This document shows positions 37,463 to 46,715 of a stretch of DNA of 64,000 nucleotides, one piece after another (the stretch's first letter is position 1; the number at the start of each line of letters is the position of its first letter). This stretch comes from Leeuwenhoekiella aequorea (GTDB lineage: Bacteria; Bacteroidota; Bacteroidia; Flavobacteriales; Flavobacteriaceae), in the NCBI RefSeq assembly GCF_004104375.1, contig NZ_QOVM01000003.1, forward strand, positions 434,001 to 498,000. Reading direction: 5' to 3'. A model generated the notes under the pieces. The model saw nothing but the letters and a program-made list of their open reading frames with translations. It ran no database searches and had not been told where the DNA came from. A program made the translations under genes and the position numbers.

Positions 37463-39604
37463 TTATTCCCTAACGTCAGCTAATTTGCTTCTTCTAATAT
37501 TGTTAACTTTCAAGTCTTCAAGTACATTAATTGCCTCTTCCATATATACATCTTTAGCTAATTCAGTGTGCCAACGCTCCCGTTTTTGAGCTAAAGTAGT
37601 ATCAGATTTAAACAATTGCTTTTCGTAAGGCAGTGAATTAAAAGTAAGGTTAGAATTATATTCTTTCAAACCGTCAAAGCGCTTAGCCTCTGCTATATTT
37701 ACTTCCATTTTAGCTTTATAAGCCTCAAAATTAAGTGGCCATACCGAGTCGTCCTGCTTACTTTTTATCCATTTTGCATTCTCTTCAACGAGTTTCAAAT
37801 ATTCATTTTGAGCCATACGTTTTTTACTACTGCTTATTGTTTGATCGTAATCTATATAACCATCCCAAACTTTATAATCAGCAGCTGCAATCTTATCCCA
37901 AGGTAATGGATTCTCAAGATCCTTTTCTCCAATATCTATATAGCTGTATTTATCTGGAACAACTACATCACTTTTTACTCCTTCTAATTGCGTAGAACCT
38001 CCGTTAATACGATAGAATTTTTGAGTAGTAATCTTTAAAGCACCCATATCACCAAGATCGTTCTGACGCAACCAGCGGTTTAAATCATAAACATTTTGAA
38101 CGGTGCCTTTACCATAAGTCTGCTTACTTCCTAAAATAACTGCACGTTTATAATCTTGCATAGCTGCAGCAAGAATCTCGCTCGCAGAAGCAGAGATTTC
38201 ATTTACCAAAATCACTAAGGGCTTATCCCAAACAATTTCAGCATCTTTATCTTTTAGAATTTCGCTTTCTGCACCATTAGATTTCACCTGAACAACAGGA
38301 CCTTCTTTGATAAAAAGACCCGCAATATCTACAACTGTAGATAATGATCCTCCACCATTATTACGTAAATCAATTACAAGACCGTCTGCGCCTTCTTCAT
38401 TAAGGCGAATAATTTCTTTTTTTACATCTGTAGCTGCATTACGTTCTTCGGTATTTTGCATATCGAAGTAAAACTTCGGAAGATTTATAACACCATAGGT
38501 GCGGTCGTTTTTCTTAACAGTAGTAGATTTTGCGTAGGTTTCTTCAAGCTCTACAACATCTCTTGTGATGGCAATGTTTTTAATGGTACCATCCTTTTTC
38601 TTCACATTCAAGGTAACTACTGTTCCCTTAGGTCCCTTTATTAGTTCTACTGCATCATCTAAACGCATACCTACGATACTTGTAGCTACCTCTTCGTTTT
38701 CTTGCTTTACTTTAAGAATAATATCACCTTCCTCCAGCTCTTCAGCTCTCCAAGCAGGACCTCCAGAAATAACTTCAGTAATACTTATTTCATTACTTTT
38801 CTTCTGAAGACGAGCGCCAATTCCTTGAAACTGTCCGCTCATTTGCATGTCAAAACGATCTTTATCTACAGGAGCGAAGTAAGATGTGTGCGGATCAAAT
38901 TCCTCAACGATCGCATTCACGTATACTGAAAAATAATCTTCACGGTCAAAATCATCTGTGAATTCAGAATATTCAATATATGATTTACGCGTAGACTCTC
39001 TAGCCTCCTTTTCAATTTCAGCGTTGCTTAAAGGTTTATATCCTGATGAGTCTTTTGCTTTTTTAGCTTCTTCTTCAATACGGTCATAATAAACACCTAT
39101 TGTGCTAAATTTAAGTTGGCTTCTCCAGCGATCTTTAAGTTCTTTCCGATTTTTAACATACTCTAGATTTTCATAATCTGTATCAATCGTTTCATCCGCG
39201 CTATAATCAAAAGGCTTATCTAAAATATCTACATAAATATCTTTAGACTCCTCCATACGTTGTCTTAAACGCGTGTAAGCTAGATCAAAAAAAGTTATAT
39301 CCTCTTTACGAATCTGATCATCAATTTGAAATTTATAAGCTTCAAATTCTTTAATATCACTAAGTAAGAAATAGCGCTTAAGCGGATCAAGAGCTGTCAC
39401 AAAATCTTTAAAAACTTGTTCTGAAAACTCATCGTTAAATTCTTTTGCGTCATAATGCCCTTTTTCAAGAACATATGATATTAAGCTAATGAGAACTTTA
39501 TCTTTTCCGGGATCATCATTATTTGTAGTGAAACTGCAAGAGGCAGCTCCAAACAATAATGCTAACACCAGAACTTTCACATTTTTTATCATAATTCGTT
39601 GCAT
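37463..39604 (-). CDS. Carboxy-terminal processing protease (Prc/Tsp, S41)
   Basis: A 713-residue periplasmic protease. The N-terminal signal resembles a lipoprotein signal (GAASC, Cys23). A PDZ domain spans about 255-345 (GQFQGIGARL, GPAWRAEELEEGDII). The S41 catalytic core carries Ser473 in SASASE and Lys499 in TYGKGTVQ. A C-terminal DUF3340-like helical region follows. Prc trims or degrades envelope proteins and peptidoglycan hydrolases. A second possible start is the ATG at codon 5 (39592). It leads a unit with the permease and nuclease genes. Confidence 0.92.
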   Translation of the reverse strand: MQRIMIKNVKVLVLALLFGAASCSFTTNNDDPGKDKVLISLISYVLEKGHYDAKEFNDEFSEQVFKDFVTALDPLKRYFLLSDIKEFEAYKFQIDDQIRKEDITFFDLAYTRLRQRMEESKDIYVDILDKPFDYSADETIDTDYENLEYVKNRKELKDRWRSQLKFSTIGVYYDRIEEEAKKAKDSSGYKPLSNAEIEKEARESTRKSYIEYSEFTDDFDREDYFSVYVNAIVEEFDPHTSYFAPVDKDRFDMQMSGQFQGIGARLQKKSNEISITEVISGGPAWRAEELEEGDIILKVKQENEEVATSIVGMRLDDAVELIKGPKGTVVTLNVKKKDGTIKNIAITRDVVELEETYAKSTTVKKNDRTYGVINLPKFYFDMQNTEERNAATDVKKEIIRLNEEGADGLVIDLRNNGGGSLSTVVDIAGLFIKEGPVVQVKSNGAESEILKDKDAEIVWDKPLVILVNEISASASEILAAAMQDYKRAVILGSKQTYGKGTVQNVYDLNRWLRQNDLGDMGALKITTQKFYRINGGSTQLEGVKSDVVVPDKYSYIDIGEKDLENPLPWDKIAAADYKVWDGYIDYDQTISSSKKRMAQNEYLKLVEENAKWIKSKQDDSVWPLNFEAYKAKMEVNIAEAKRFDGLKEYNSNLTFNSLPYEKQLFKSDTTLAQKRERWHTELAKDVYMEEAINVLEDLKVNNIRRSKLADVRE

Positions 39605-39735
39605 TTTCTTCTTTTACTAGCAATCTACATTAAAAACCGTGCCATGACCTTAAGTCTGAGCCAATAATTTGTTAAACGTTAGCCCTAGCAATGGCTTGGT
39701 AATTTAGTATTTTAGCGCTAGAAAGCAAAACTTAT

Positions 39736-40518
39736 ATGACTCAACAAAAACCTTTAATACTCGTAACTAATGATGATGGCATTACCGCTCCGGGCATACG
39801 CAAATTAATAAGCATTATGCAAGAAATTGGAGATGTGGTTGTTGTCGCTCCAGATCGCCCTCAAAGTGGAATGGGTCACGCTATAACTGTAAATGACACT
39901 ATTTATTGTGATCCTGTAAAGGAATTTCAAGATGAAAATCATAAAGAGTACACTTGTTCTGGTACACCAGCAGATTGCGTAAAAATAGCGGTGCAAGAAA
40001 TTATGCATCGCAAACCAGACATTTGTGTAAGTGGCATAAATCACGGATCTAATTCGTCTATAAACGTAATTTATTCAGGCACAATGAGTGCAGCTGTAGA
40101 AGCGGGTGTAGAAGGAATACCCGCAATAGGCTTTTCATTACTTGACTATTCTATAGACGCAGATTTTTCACATTGTGATACCTTTGTAAAATCTATAACA
40201 CAAGAAGTTTTAAAAAACGGGTTGCCTAAAGGTGTTGTATTAAATGTAAATATCCCAAAATTGAAAGCCGGCGAAATTGCAGGAATCAAAGTAGGAAGAC
40301 AAGCCAAAGCACAATGGGTTGAAGATTTTGATAAACGTACAAATCCTATGGGCAGAGATTATTATTGGTTAAGCGGAGAATTTGTGAATGAAGATAAAGG
40401 TGAAGATACCGATGAATGGGCACTCGCTAATGGTTATGTGTCTGTTGTTCCCGTACAATTTGATCTTACAGCTCATCAATTTATAAATACATTAAATAGC
40501 TGGAGTTTTAATTCTTAA
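39736..40518 (+). CDS. surE: 5'/3'-nucleotidase SurE
   Basis: A 260-residue metal-dependent phosphatase. The metal-binding motif VTNDDGITAPGI lies at the start, with SGTPADCVK, SGINHGSN and YSGTMSAAVEA further on. SurE removes phosphate from nucleoside monophosphates. It leads a plus-strand run with lpxB (33-base gap) and is divergent from prc. Confidence 0.97.
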   Translation: MTQQKPLILVTNDDGITAPGIRKLISIMQEIGDVVVVAPDRPQSGMGHAITVNDTIYCDPVKEFQDENHKEYTCSGTPADCVKIAVQEIMHRKPDICVSGINHGSNSSINVIYSGTMSAAVEAGVEGIPAIGFSLLDYSIDADFSHCDTFVKSITQEVLKNGLPKGVVLNVNIPKLKAGEIAGIKVGRQAKAQWVEDFDKRTNPMGRDYYWLSGEFVNEDKGEDTDEWALANGYVSVVPVQFDLTAHQFINTLNSWSFNS

Positions 40519-40551
40519 ATCTGAAAGGCTAAACATTAAATCTGAAAATTT

Positions 40552-41664
40552 GTGAAGTATTATATTATAGCCGGTGAAGCAAGTGGTGATTTACACGCCG
40601 CAAATTTGATGAAATCACTTCTTGCCGAAGATCCTAATGCCGAATTCAGGTTTTGGGGAGGCGACTTAATGAAAAATGTAGGCGGAACCCTTGTCAAACA
40701 TTACAGAGAGCTTGCATTTATGGGTTTTCTAGAAGTGATTCTAAATCTCCGCACTATTGCAAAAAATCTCTCCTTTTGTAAAAAAGATATAAGTAGATTT
40801 AAACCAGATGTCATTATTTACGTTGATTATCCAGGATTCAATCTACGTATTGCATCTTGGGCTCGTAAAAATGGTTACAAAAATCATTTTTATATCTCTC
40901 CACAAATATGGGCTTGGAAAGAAAACCGAATTAAAGCAATTAAAAATGATATCGATGAGATGTATGTTATTCTTCCGTTTGAGAAAACATTTTATGAAGA
41001 GAAACATAATTTCCCAGTACATTTTGTAGGCCATCCACTTATAGATGAGATAAGCTCCAGATTATCAATTTCTCCAGAAAAGTTTAGAGCAGAACACAAT
41101 TTAGACGAACGACCAATAATTGCTTTATTACCGGGTAGCCGTAAGCAGGAGATTCAGAAAATGCTGGAGATAATGCTAAGTATTACTCCAGAGTTTAAAG
41201 ACTATCAGTTTGTCATAGGTGGTGCGCCTAGTCAGGATTTAGAATTTTACGAACCTTTTTTACAAAAAAATAGAGTTCATATTATAATGAATCAAACTTA
41301 TAATCTTCTAGATGTTGCGACAGCTGCACTTGTTACATCTGGAACTGCTACCTTAGAAACAGCATTATTTAAGGTGCCTGAGGTCGTTTGTTACAAAGGA
41401 GGTAAAATTTCTTATGAAATTGCTAAACGCGTTATTAAACTGAATTACATATCTTTAGTTAATTTAATAATGGATAAAGAAGTAGTAAAAGAACTAATTC
41501 AATCTGAATTCAATACTAAAACTTTAAAAACAGCGTTGACCTCTATCTTGCAGGAAGAAAATCGCCAGAATCTTTTTAATCATTATTACGAATTAGAGAA
41601 GAAACTAGGCGGTAAAGGAGCCAGCGATAAGACAGCCAAATTAATTTTTAACAGTATTTCTTAA
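40552..41664 (+). CDS. lpxB: Lipid-A-disaccharide synthase LpxB
   Basis: A 370-residue GT19 glycosyltransferase that joins UDP-diacylglucosamine and lipid X to make the lipid A disaccharide. The GTG start at 40552 is chosen because it places YYIIAGEASGDLHAA at the N terminus as in homologues, and no ATG is available. Other motifs are MGFLEV, YVDYPGFNLRIA, PQIWAWKENRI, VGHPL and LLPGSRKQEI. It is followed by the NlpC/P60 gene 5 bases later. Confidence 0.96.
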   Translation: MKYYIIAGEASGDLHAANLMKSLLAEDPNAEFRFWGGDLMKNVGGTLVKHYRELAFMGFLEVILNLRTIAKNLSFCKKDISRFKPDVIIYVDYPGFNLRIASWARKNGYKNHFYISPQIWAWKENRIKAIKNDIDEMYVILPFEKTFYEEKHNFPVHFVGHPLIDEISSRLSISPEKFRAEHNLDERPIIALLPGSRKQEIQKMLEIMLSITPEFKDYQFVIGGAPSQDLEFYEPFLQKNRVHIIMNQTYNLLDVATAALVTSGTATLETALFKVPEVVCYKGGKISYEIAKRVIKLNYISLVNLIMDKEVVKELIQSEFNTKTLKTALTSILQEENRQNLFNHYYELEKKLGGKGASDKTAKLIFNSIS

Positions 41665-41669
41665 GCTTT

Positions 41670-42266
41670 ATGATCAGAGTCTTTTTTGCCCTATTGTTAA
41701 GTCTAGCACTTATTAGCTGCGGAAGCAGTCACAAAAGTATTACTACAACTAGTACTATTTCAAAAACAAACAAAAAAACACGCTACGTACAGCAGGACAC
41801 AAAACCTATAATAAGTAGTCCCGAAACTAAGCAAAAACGAGAATTAATTTATCTCTCTGAAATTGAAGTTGCAGATGAAAACAGACTTCGTTATAATATC
41901 ATAAACAACGCTAGACAATTTGAAGGTACTCCCTACAAATATGGTGGTACAACTGATAGTGGTATGGATTGTAGCGGGCTAGTTTATACCGCATTTCTAC
42001 AAGAGTCTGTAAGTATCCCAAGAGTGAGCAGATCTATGGCTCAGGAAGGAGAACGTGTGGCAGCAGATAATGTAACTCCCGGAGATTTATTATTTTTTGT
42101 TACAGGAAGAAAAAGCAAACACATTAATCATGTAGGTCTTGTGGTAGATGTATTACCCGGGCAAGTTCTATTTATACACTCTTCTACTTCACAAGGAGTA
42201 ATTGTTTCTTCATTAAATGAAGGTTACTGGAATAACGCTTTCAAAGAAGCCAGAAAATATATGTAA
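41670..42266 (+). CDS. NlpC/P60-family lipoprotein peptidase
   Basis: A 198-residue lipoprotein with lipobox LISC (Cys17), a short polar linker and a C-terminal C40 domain. The catalytic Cys is in MDCSGLVYTAF, the His in HINHVGLVVD and the polar third residue near LFIHSS. Such enzymes cleave peptidoglycan stem peptides. It lies close behind lpxB and is closed by a terminator just before comEC. Confidence 0.92.
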   Translation: MIRVFFALLLSLALISCGSSHKSITTTSTISKTNKKTRYVQQDTKPIISSPETKQKRELIYLSEIEVADENRLRYNIINNARQFEGTPYKYGGTTDSGMDCSGLVYTAFLQESVSIPRVSRSMAQEGERVAADNVTPGDLLFFVTGRKSKHINHVGLVVDVLPGQVLFIHSSTSQGVIVSSLNEGYWNNAFKEARKYM

Positions 42267-42291
42267 AAAACTGTATATCTGTACACTATAT

Positions 42292-42323
42292 AAAAAATTC
42301 CTTATATTAATGAGGAATTTTTT
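42292..42323 (+). terminator. Terminator after the NlpC/P60 gene
   Basis: An 11-base stem (AAAAAATTCCT with AGGAATTTTTT) whose 3' arm ends in a T run, six bases before the comEC GTG. Confidence 0.75.
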
Positions 42324-42328
42324 GTTTT

Positions 42329-44365
42329 GTGAAAGGATTAAATAGCACTATTCTTATACTTCTTGCTGGCTTACTTGCCGGGATTATGTGTTACCGCTAT
42401 TTTTCAATAAATCTTTTTAGCGGCTACCTGCTCCTTTTCACAACCCTATGTATTTTCATTTTTATACACAGTATACTTTATTATAAAAGAAGGCAAAGTA
42501 TATTCAGTGGAGTTCTACCTTTTTTAATATTTATAGGGTTAGGAATTGTCATCGCAAACCTTAATGATCCATTATTAAGTTCAGATCACTTTTCAAACGT
42601 TAACCAGTCTAAGAATTCAAAGAATTTAATACTGACAATCAGAGACGAACTAAAACCCGGATTTTATGATCAAAGATATATTGCGCGAATTTCCCAAATA
42701 GATTCGCAATTTGTTAGTGGTCTGGTTATACTTAATATTTTAAAAGACACCTCTAATTCTTCTCAGTCGAAATTTCAAATTGGAGATCGCCTATTTACAA
42801 ATCAGTCATTAGAAGATTTAAAAAAAGCCAGAAATCCGTATCAGTTTGATTATGCAGCCTACCTCAATAGCCAGAAAATTTATGCTCAAATCACAGCACG
42901 CAACGTGCAAATTCTCAAGCTTTCAAAAAACAAAAAGTCTTTTTCGGGATACGCTCACCATTCAAGAAATTATTTAAAAAATAAAGTGGACAATTATCCC
43001 TTTCACAAAGATTCAAAAGCGGTTATGAATGCCCTACTACTTGGACAGAGAAATGATCTATCTGATGAACTTCAAGAAAGTTATATTAATGCAGGTGTTA
43101 TACATATACTTGCTGTCTCTGGTTTACACGTAGGAATTCTAATGCTTATACTTCAATTGATTCTAAAACCTCTTGGTAATTATCCAGGAAGTCGCATTTT
43201 AAGAGGGTTAATCGTAATTACTTGTATATGGCTATTTGCAATTTTAACAGGCTCATCTGCTTCAGTTCTACGAGCTGCAACCATGTTTAGCTTTATTCAA
43301 GTTGGCATTCTTTTAAACCAGCGCCAAGCCTCAATAAATGCATTAATTATTTCTGCATTTTTTCTAATCCTATTTAATCCAAATATTATTTTTGAAGTTG
43401 GTTTTCAATTAAGCTATGCAGCTGTATTTTTTATAATGTGGCTCTACCCCATACTAGAAAAGGTATGGCAACCACGTAACAAAATACTAAAATACTACTG
43501 GCAGCTAGTAGTAATAAGCTTTACTGCTCAAATAGGCGTTTTACCCTTAAGCCTGTATTATTTTCATCAATTTCCGGGTATTTTTCTCATTGCAAATATG
43601 GTCATCATACCCGCATTAGGTACACTCTTAATATTGGGGATTATAATACTTATCTTCGCAAGCCTAGACATACTTCCGTTAGTTATAACATCAATTTACG
43701 ATTCAATATTAATTATGCTAAACAACTGTGTACGTTATTTAGCACAATATGAATCACTCCTAATTACTAATATCTATTTCTCAGCCGCACTCGTATTTAT
43801 AGGATATGCTATAATCATATCATGGGGTAGTCTTCTTCAAAAATGGAATTACAGTAAACTTTGTTTTTTTCTACTTACACTAATTGCTTTGCCTTTATCA
43901 TTAATCATATCGAGATCCAATCAGTCAAAAAATAGATTATACATACTTCACAACTACAATTCAAGTCTAATCGCAATACAAGATCGTAATCAAAACCTCA
44001 TCATTCAATCAGAAAAAGACGCTGTAATACCTCAATCAATTGTAGCCAATTTTAAAGAAAATCAGCTTGTAAATACTGTTTGTCAAGATGTAATTGAAGA
44101 TTACTACCACATAGATGGGAGGAGAGTTTTACGCGTTGACAGTTTAGGACTATACGATCTTCCTCAATTAAATCCTGATTATATTTTATTAACGCACTCG
44201 CCAAAAATCAATTTGGACCGGCTAATTAGTATATATCCTAATGTTCAAATAATTTCTGATGCTACAAACTATAAGAGTTACACCGCACGATGGGAAGCTA
44301 CCTGCATTAAACAAAAAATCCCTTTTCATAATACATATGAAAAGGGATTTTATATAATTGATTAA
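42329..44365 (+). CDS. comEC: ComEC/Rec2-family DNA uptake channel
   Basis: A 678-residue polytopic protein starting at GTG 42329. It has N-terminal helices, a DUF4131-like extracytoplasmic domain (about 70-210), then the competence domain with LLLGQRNDLSDELQESYINAGVIHILAVSGLHVGIL and further helices. The C-terminal part after about residue 530 resembles the remnant of the beta-lactamase-like domain but lacks a clear HxHxDH motif. ComEC carries single-stranded DNA across the inner membrane in transformation. The last codons also encode a terminator hairpin. Confidence 0.9.
   Translation: MKGLNSTILILLAGLLAGIMCYRYFSINLFSGYLLLFTTLCIFIFIHSILYYKRRQSIFSGVLPFLIFIGLGIVIANLNDPLLSSDHFSNVNQSKNSKNLILTIRDELKPGFYDQRYIARISQIDSQFVSGLVILNILKDTSNSSQSKFQIGDRLFTNQSLEDLKKARNPYQFDYAAYLNSQKIYAQITARNVQILKLSKNKKSFSGYAHHSRNYLKNKVDNYPFHKDSKAVMNALLLGQRNDLSDELQESYINAGVIHILAVSGLHVGILMLILQLILKPLGNYPGSRILRGLIVITCIWLFAILTGSSASVLRAATMFSFIQVGILLNQRQASINALIISAFFLILFNPNIIFEVGFQLSYAAVFFIMWLYPILEKVWQPRNKILKYYWQLVVISFTAQIGVLPLSLYYFHQFPGIFLIANMVIIPALGTLLILGIIILIFASLDILPLVITSIYDSILIMLNNCVRYLAQYESLLITNIYFSAALVFIGYAIIISWGSLLQKWNYSKLCFFLLTLIALPLSLIISRSNQSKNRLYILHNYNSSLIAIQDRNQNLIIQSEKDAVIPQSIVANFKENQLVNTVCQDVIEDYYHIDGRRVLRVDSLGLYDLPQLNPDYILLTHSPKINLDRLISIYPNVQIISDATNYKSYTARWEATCIKQKIPFHNTYEKGFYIID
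44315..44351. terminator. Bidirectional terminator inside the comEC 3' end
   Basis: A perfect 16-base stem (44315-44330 with 44336-44351) around a 5-base loop contains TCCCTTTTCAT and its complement, with A and T flanks. It lies in the last codons of comEC and just past the stop of the converging thioredoxin gene, which it probably terminates. Confidence 0.8.
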
Positions 44366-44369
44366 AGTA

Positions 44370-44918
44370 TTAACCTTTGAAAGTACTTTTAAATTCTGAC
44401 TGATACTTCTGCCAAGCTTCCGCTGTAGTAATATTTTTATAAGCATCTGTCTTAATCATTTTCAAAAATATTTCCAATTGCTGCGGAGTTTTATAACCCG
44501 GTAAGGGTTGAATCAAATTGCCTTTTTCATCAAAAAAAACAACACTGGGATATGCATTGATTTTGAGTGCGTGTGCGAATAAATGCTGAGAATTGCGTCC
44601 TTCTCTCTTTGGGTCAAAATCTGGATTTGTATACGTGAAATCCTTATACTTTATAGATTCTGTTCCTTCAGCATTAAATTTCACAGCGTAATAATTTGCG
44701 TTTACATATGCTGCAACATCTTTATTCTGAAAAGTATTTTTATCCAGCAGCTTACACGGTCCGCACCAATCTGTATAAACATCCATAAAAATTTTACGAG
44801 GTTCTTTCTTTTGAGCTTTTAAAGCTTCATTAAAGGACATCCATTTTATAGTTTCTTGACTTAACAAAGTTGTTGATCCTAAGAAAAATAGGAAAAGGAC
44901 TAAAAGTAACTTTTGCAT
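44370..44918 (-). CDS. Secreted thioredoxin-like protein
   Basis: A 182-residue protein if started at the ATG ending at 44918, which gives a clean signal peptide (MQKLLLVLFLFFLGSTTLLSQ). An upstream ATG at 44957 would add 13 residues. The thioredoxin fold carries WCGPC (DVYTDWCGPCKLLDKNTF) and a late cis-proline region (INAYPSVVFFDEKG). It belongs to the periplasmic thioredoxins common in Bacteroidota, which reduce or form disulfides in envelope proteins. It is last in the DPP IV/POT run. Confidence 0.88.
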   Translation of the reverse strand: MQKLLLVLFLFFLGSTTLLSQETIKWMSFNEALKAQKKEPRKIFMDVYTDWCGPCKLLDKNTFQNKDVAAYVNANYYAVKFNAEGTESIKYKDFTYTNPDFDPKREGRNSQHLFAHALKINAYPSVVFFDEKGNLIQPLPGYKTPQQLEIFLKMIKTDAYKNITTAEAWQKYQSEFKSTFKG

Positions 44919-44958
44919 GCTTGTTATTTTAAGTAAGGAATTCAAAAAATAGGCCACT

Positions 44959-46701
44959 CTAATGAATTCCGTGCATTAATTTTTTCAATAATGGGTGTAA
45001 GAGTATTATAAGAATACCTGCTCCCCCAGGTATAAAAAAGAACAATAGGAAAAAAGTAGATAACGAGTATTCTGCAGTGATTTGGTCGATCATACCACCG
45101 CTACTTCCCGCTAATTTATTGCCTATCGCAATGGCCAGATACCATACTCCATACATCATGGCAATCATTCTTCCCGGGACCAATTTACTTACATAAGATA
45201 ATCCTACGGGTGACAGGCAAAGTTCTCCCATTGTATGAAAGAAATAAGCGAGAACTAACCAGATTATACTTACAGCAGCCACCTTAGCGCCTTGAGGTAT
45301 ATCACTGGCACCATATGCCAGAGCAGCAAAACCTGCTCCAAGTAAAATAAGACCTATACCATATTTAACCGCTACACTAGGATTGTATTTACTCTCCCAT
45401 AATTTTGAAAACAATGGAGCAAATATGATAATAAATAAGGAATTTAAAACACTAAACCAAGAGGCAGGTACCTCTGGAGCTTCGGCTGTATATTGCTCAT
45501 AAAGCATAGTGATTACTAAAGCCCAAATAATAACAAAACTACCTCCAAGAATAAGATTTGCTAACTTATATTTTCCAAATGTTTGTTTGAAGAGCATCCA
45601 TAAAACCCAGGTTATTACGCACAGCGGAATAATTGTAATAAGTGTATTTGCAATTCTAAATATAGTTCCCGCACTACCTTCTAAAACACGGTCTGTATAA
45701 TCATTTGCAAAAATAGTCATCGATCCTCCCGCCTGCTCAAAGGCTGCCCAAAAGAATACAGTAAAGAAAGCAAAAATTGATACTGCAATCATACGATCTC
45801 TTACCACGGGAGCATATCTTATAATCCTAGATACAAGTAAAACGATAAATACAATAAGTGCAAATAAGATCATAAAGTTACTACCGGAAAGAGGACCTAC
45901 TTCAAAATCAAATAAATCTGATCCGCCAATCTTAGACATAGGGTCATTAATAATCCAAACTAATCCTATCAATGCACTAATGGCAATAAAGACTTTATCT
46001 ATTGTTAAAAACGGATTTAATTTTATTGTGGGATCATCACTTAAATCGCTTTCTGCATTTTTTAAAGGTTTTTTACCTACATCACCAAATATATTTTGTG
46101 CAAAATAAAACTGAAGCATACCCGCAAACATAAAAACACCGGCGAGACCAAAGCCCCAATGCCATCCCCATTGCTCTCCAGTATATCCACAGAGAAGTAT
46201 ACCCAGAAATGCACCTGCATTTACTCCCATATAATAAATGGTATAAGCACCATCTTTTTTATGAGGATGATTCTCATACATTTGAGAAATAATAGAAGTC
46301 ATAGTTGGCTTGAAAAAACCATTCCCAACCACTAGAAAAAATAAACCTAGATATAATGCAAAACTAGTATCTACCGCCATTGCAGCGTGACCTAAAGTCA
46401 TTAGTAAAGCACCAATAACTACTGCTTTTCTATAGCCAATAATCTTATCTGCTATGTAACCTCCTAAAATTGGTGTAAGATAGACTAATGAGGTATACGT
46501 ACCGTAAAGAGCCAGCGCGTGCTCTCTGGGCCAAGCCCAGCCCTCATCAAAGAGAGAAGAGGTGAGAAATAATACTAAAAGTGCACGCATTCCGTAATAG
46601 GAAAAGCGCTCCCACATTTCAGTAAAAAATAAAACAAATAATCCGGCGGGATGTCCCAACACCGGATTTTTGAAAAATTGATCTGTAGAAGATGTAGCCA
46701 T
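44959..46701 (-). CDS. POT-family proton-coupled peptide transporter (paralogue 2)
   Basis: A 580-residue MFS transporter with about fourteen helices. The family signature is EMWERFSYYGMRALLVLFL near the start, with PTR2 motifs such as GNGFFKPTMTSIISQMY and FYYMGVNAGAF. It imports di- and tripeptides with protons. It lies 14 bases after its paralogue and downstream of the DPP IV gene, so the operon makes dipeptides outside and imports them. Confidence 0.93.
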   Translation of the reverse strand: MATSSTDQFFKNPVLGHPAGLFVLFFTEMWERFSYYGMRALLVLFLTSSLFDEGWAWPREHALALYGTYTSLVYLTPILGGYIADKIIGYRKAVVIGALLMTLGHAAMAVDTSFALYLGLFFLVVGNGFFKPTMTSIISQMYENHPHKKDGAYTIYYMGVNAGAFLGILLCGYTGEQWGWHWGFGLAGVFMFAGMLQFYFAQNIFGDVGKKPLKNAESDLSDDPTIKLNPFLTIDKVFIAISALIGLVWIINDPMSKIGGSDLFDFEVGPLSGSNFMILFALIVFIVLLVSRIIRYAPVVRDRMIAVSIFAFFTVFFWAAFEQAGGSMTIFANDYTDRVLEGSAGTIFRIANTLITIIPLCVITWVLWMLFKQTFGKYKLANLILGGSFVIIWALVITMLYEQYTAEAPEVPASWFSVLNSLFIIIFAPLFSKLWESKYNPSVAVKYGIGLILLGAGFAALAYGASDIPQGAKVAAVSIIWLVLAYFFHTMGELCLSPVGLSYVSKLVPGRMIAMMYGVWYLAIAIGNKLAGSSGGMIDQITAEYSLSTFFLLFFFIPGGAGILIILLHPLLKKLMHGIH

Positions 46702-46715
46702 CTTAATCTATATCA

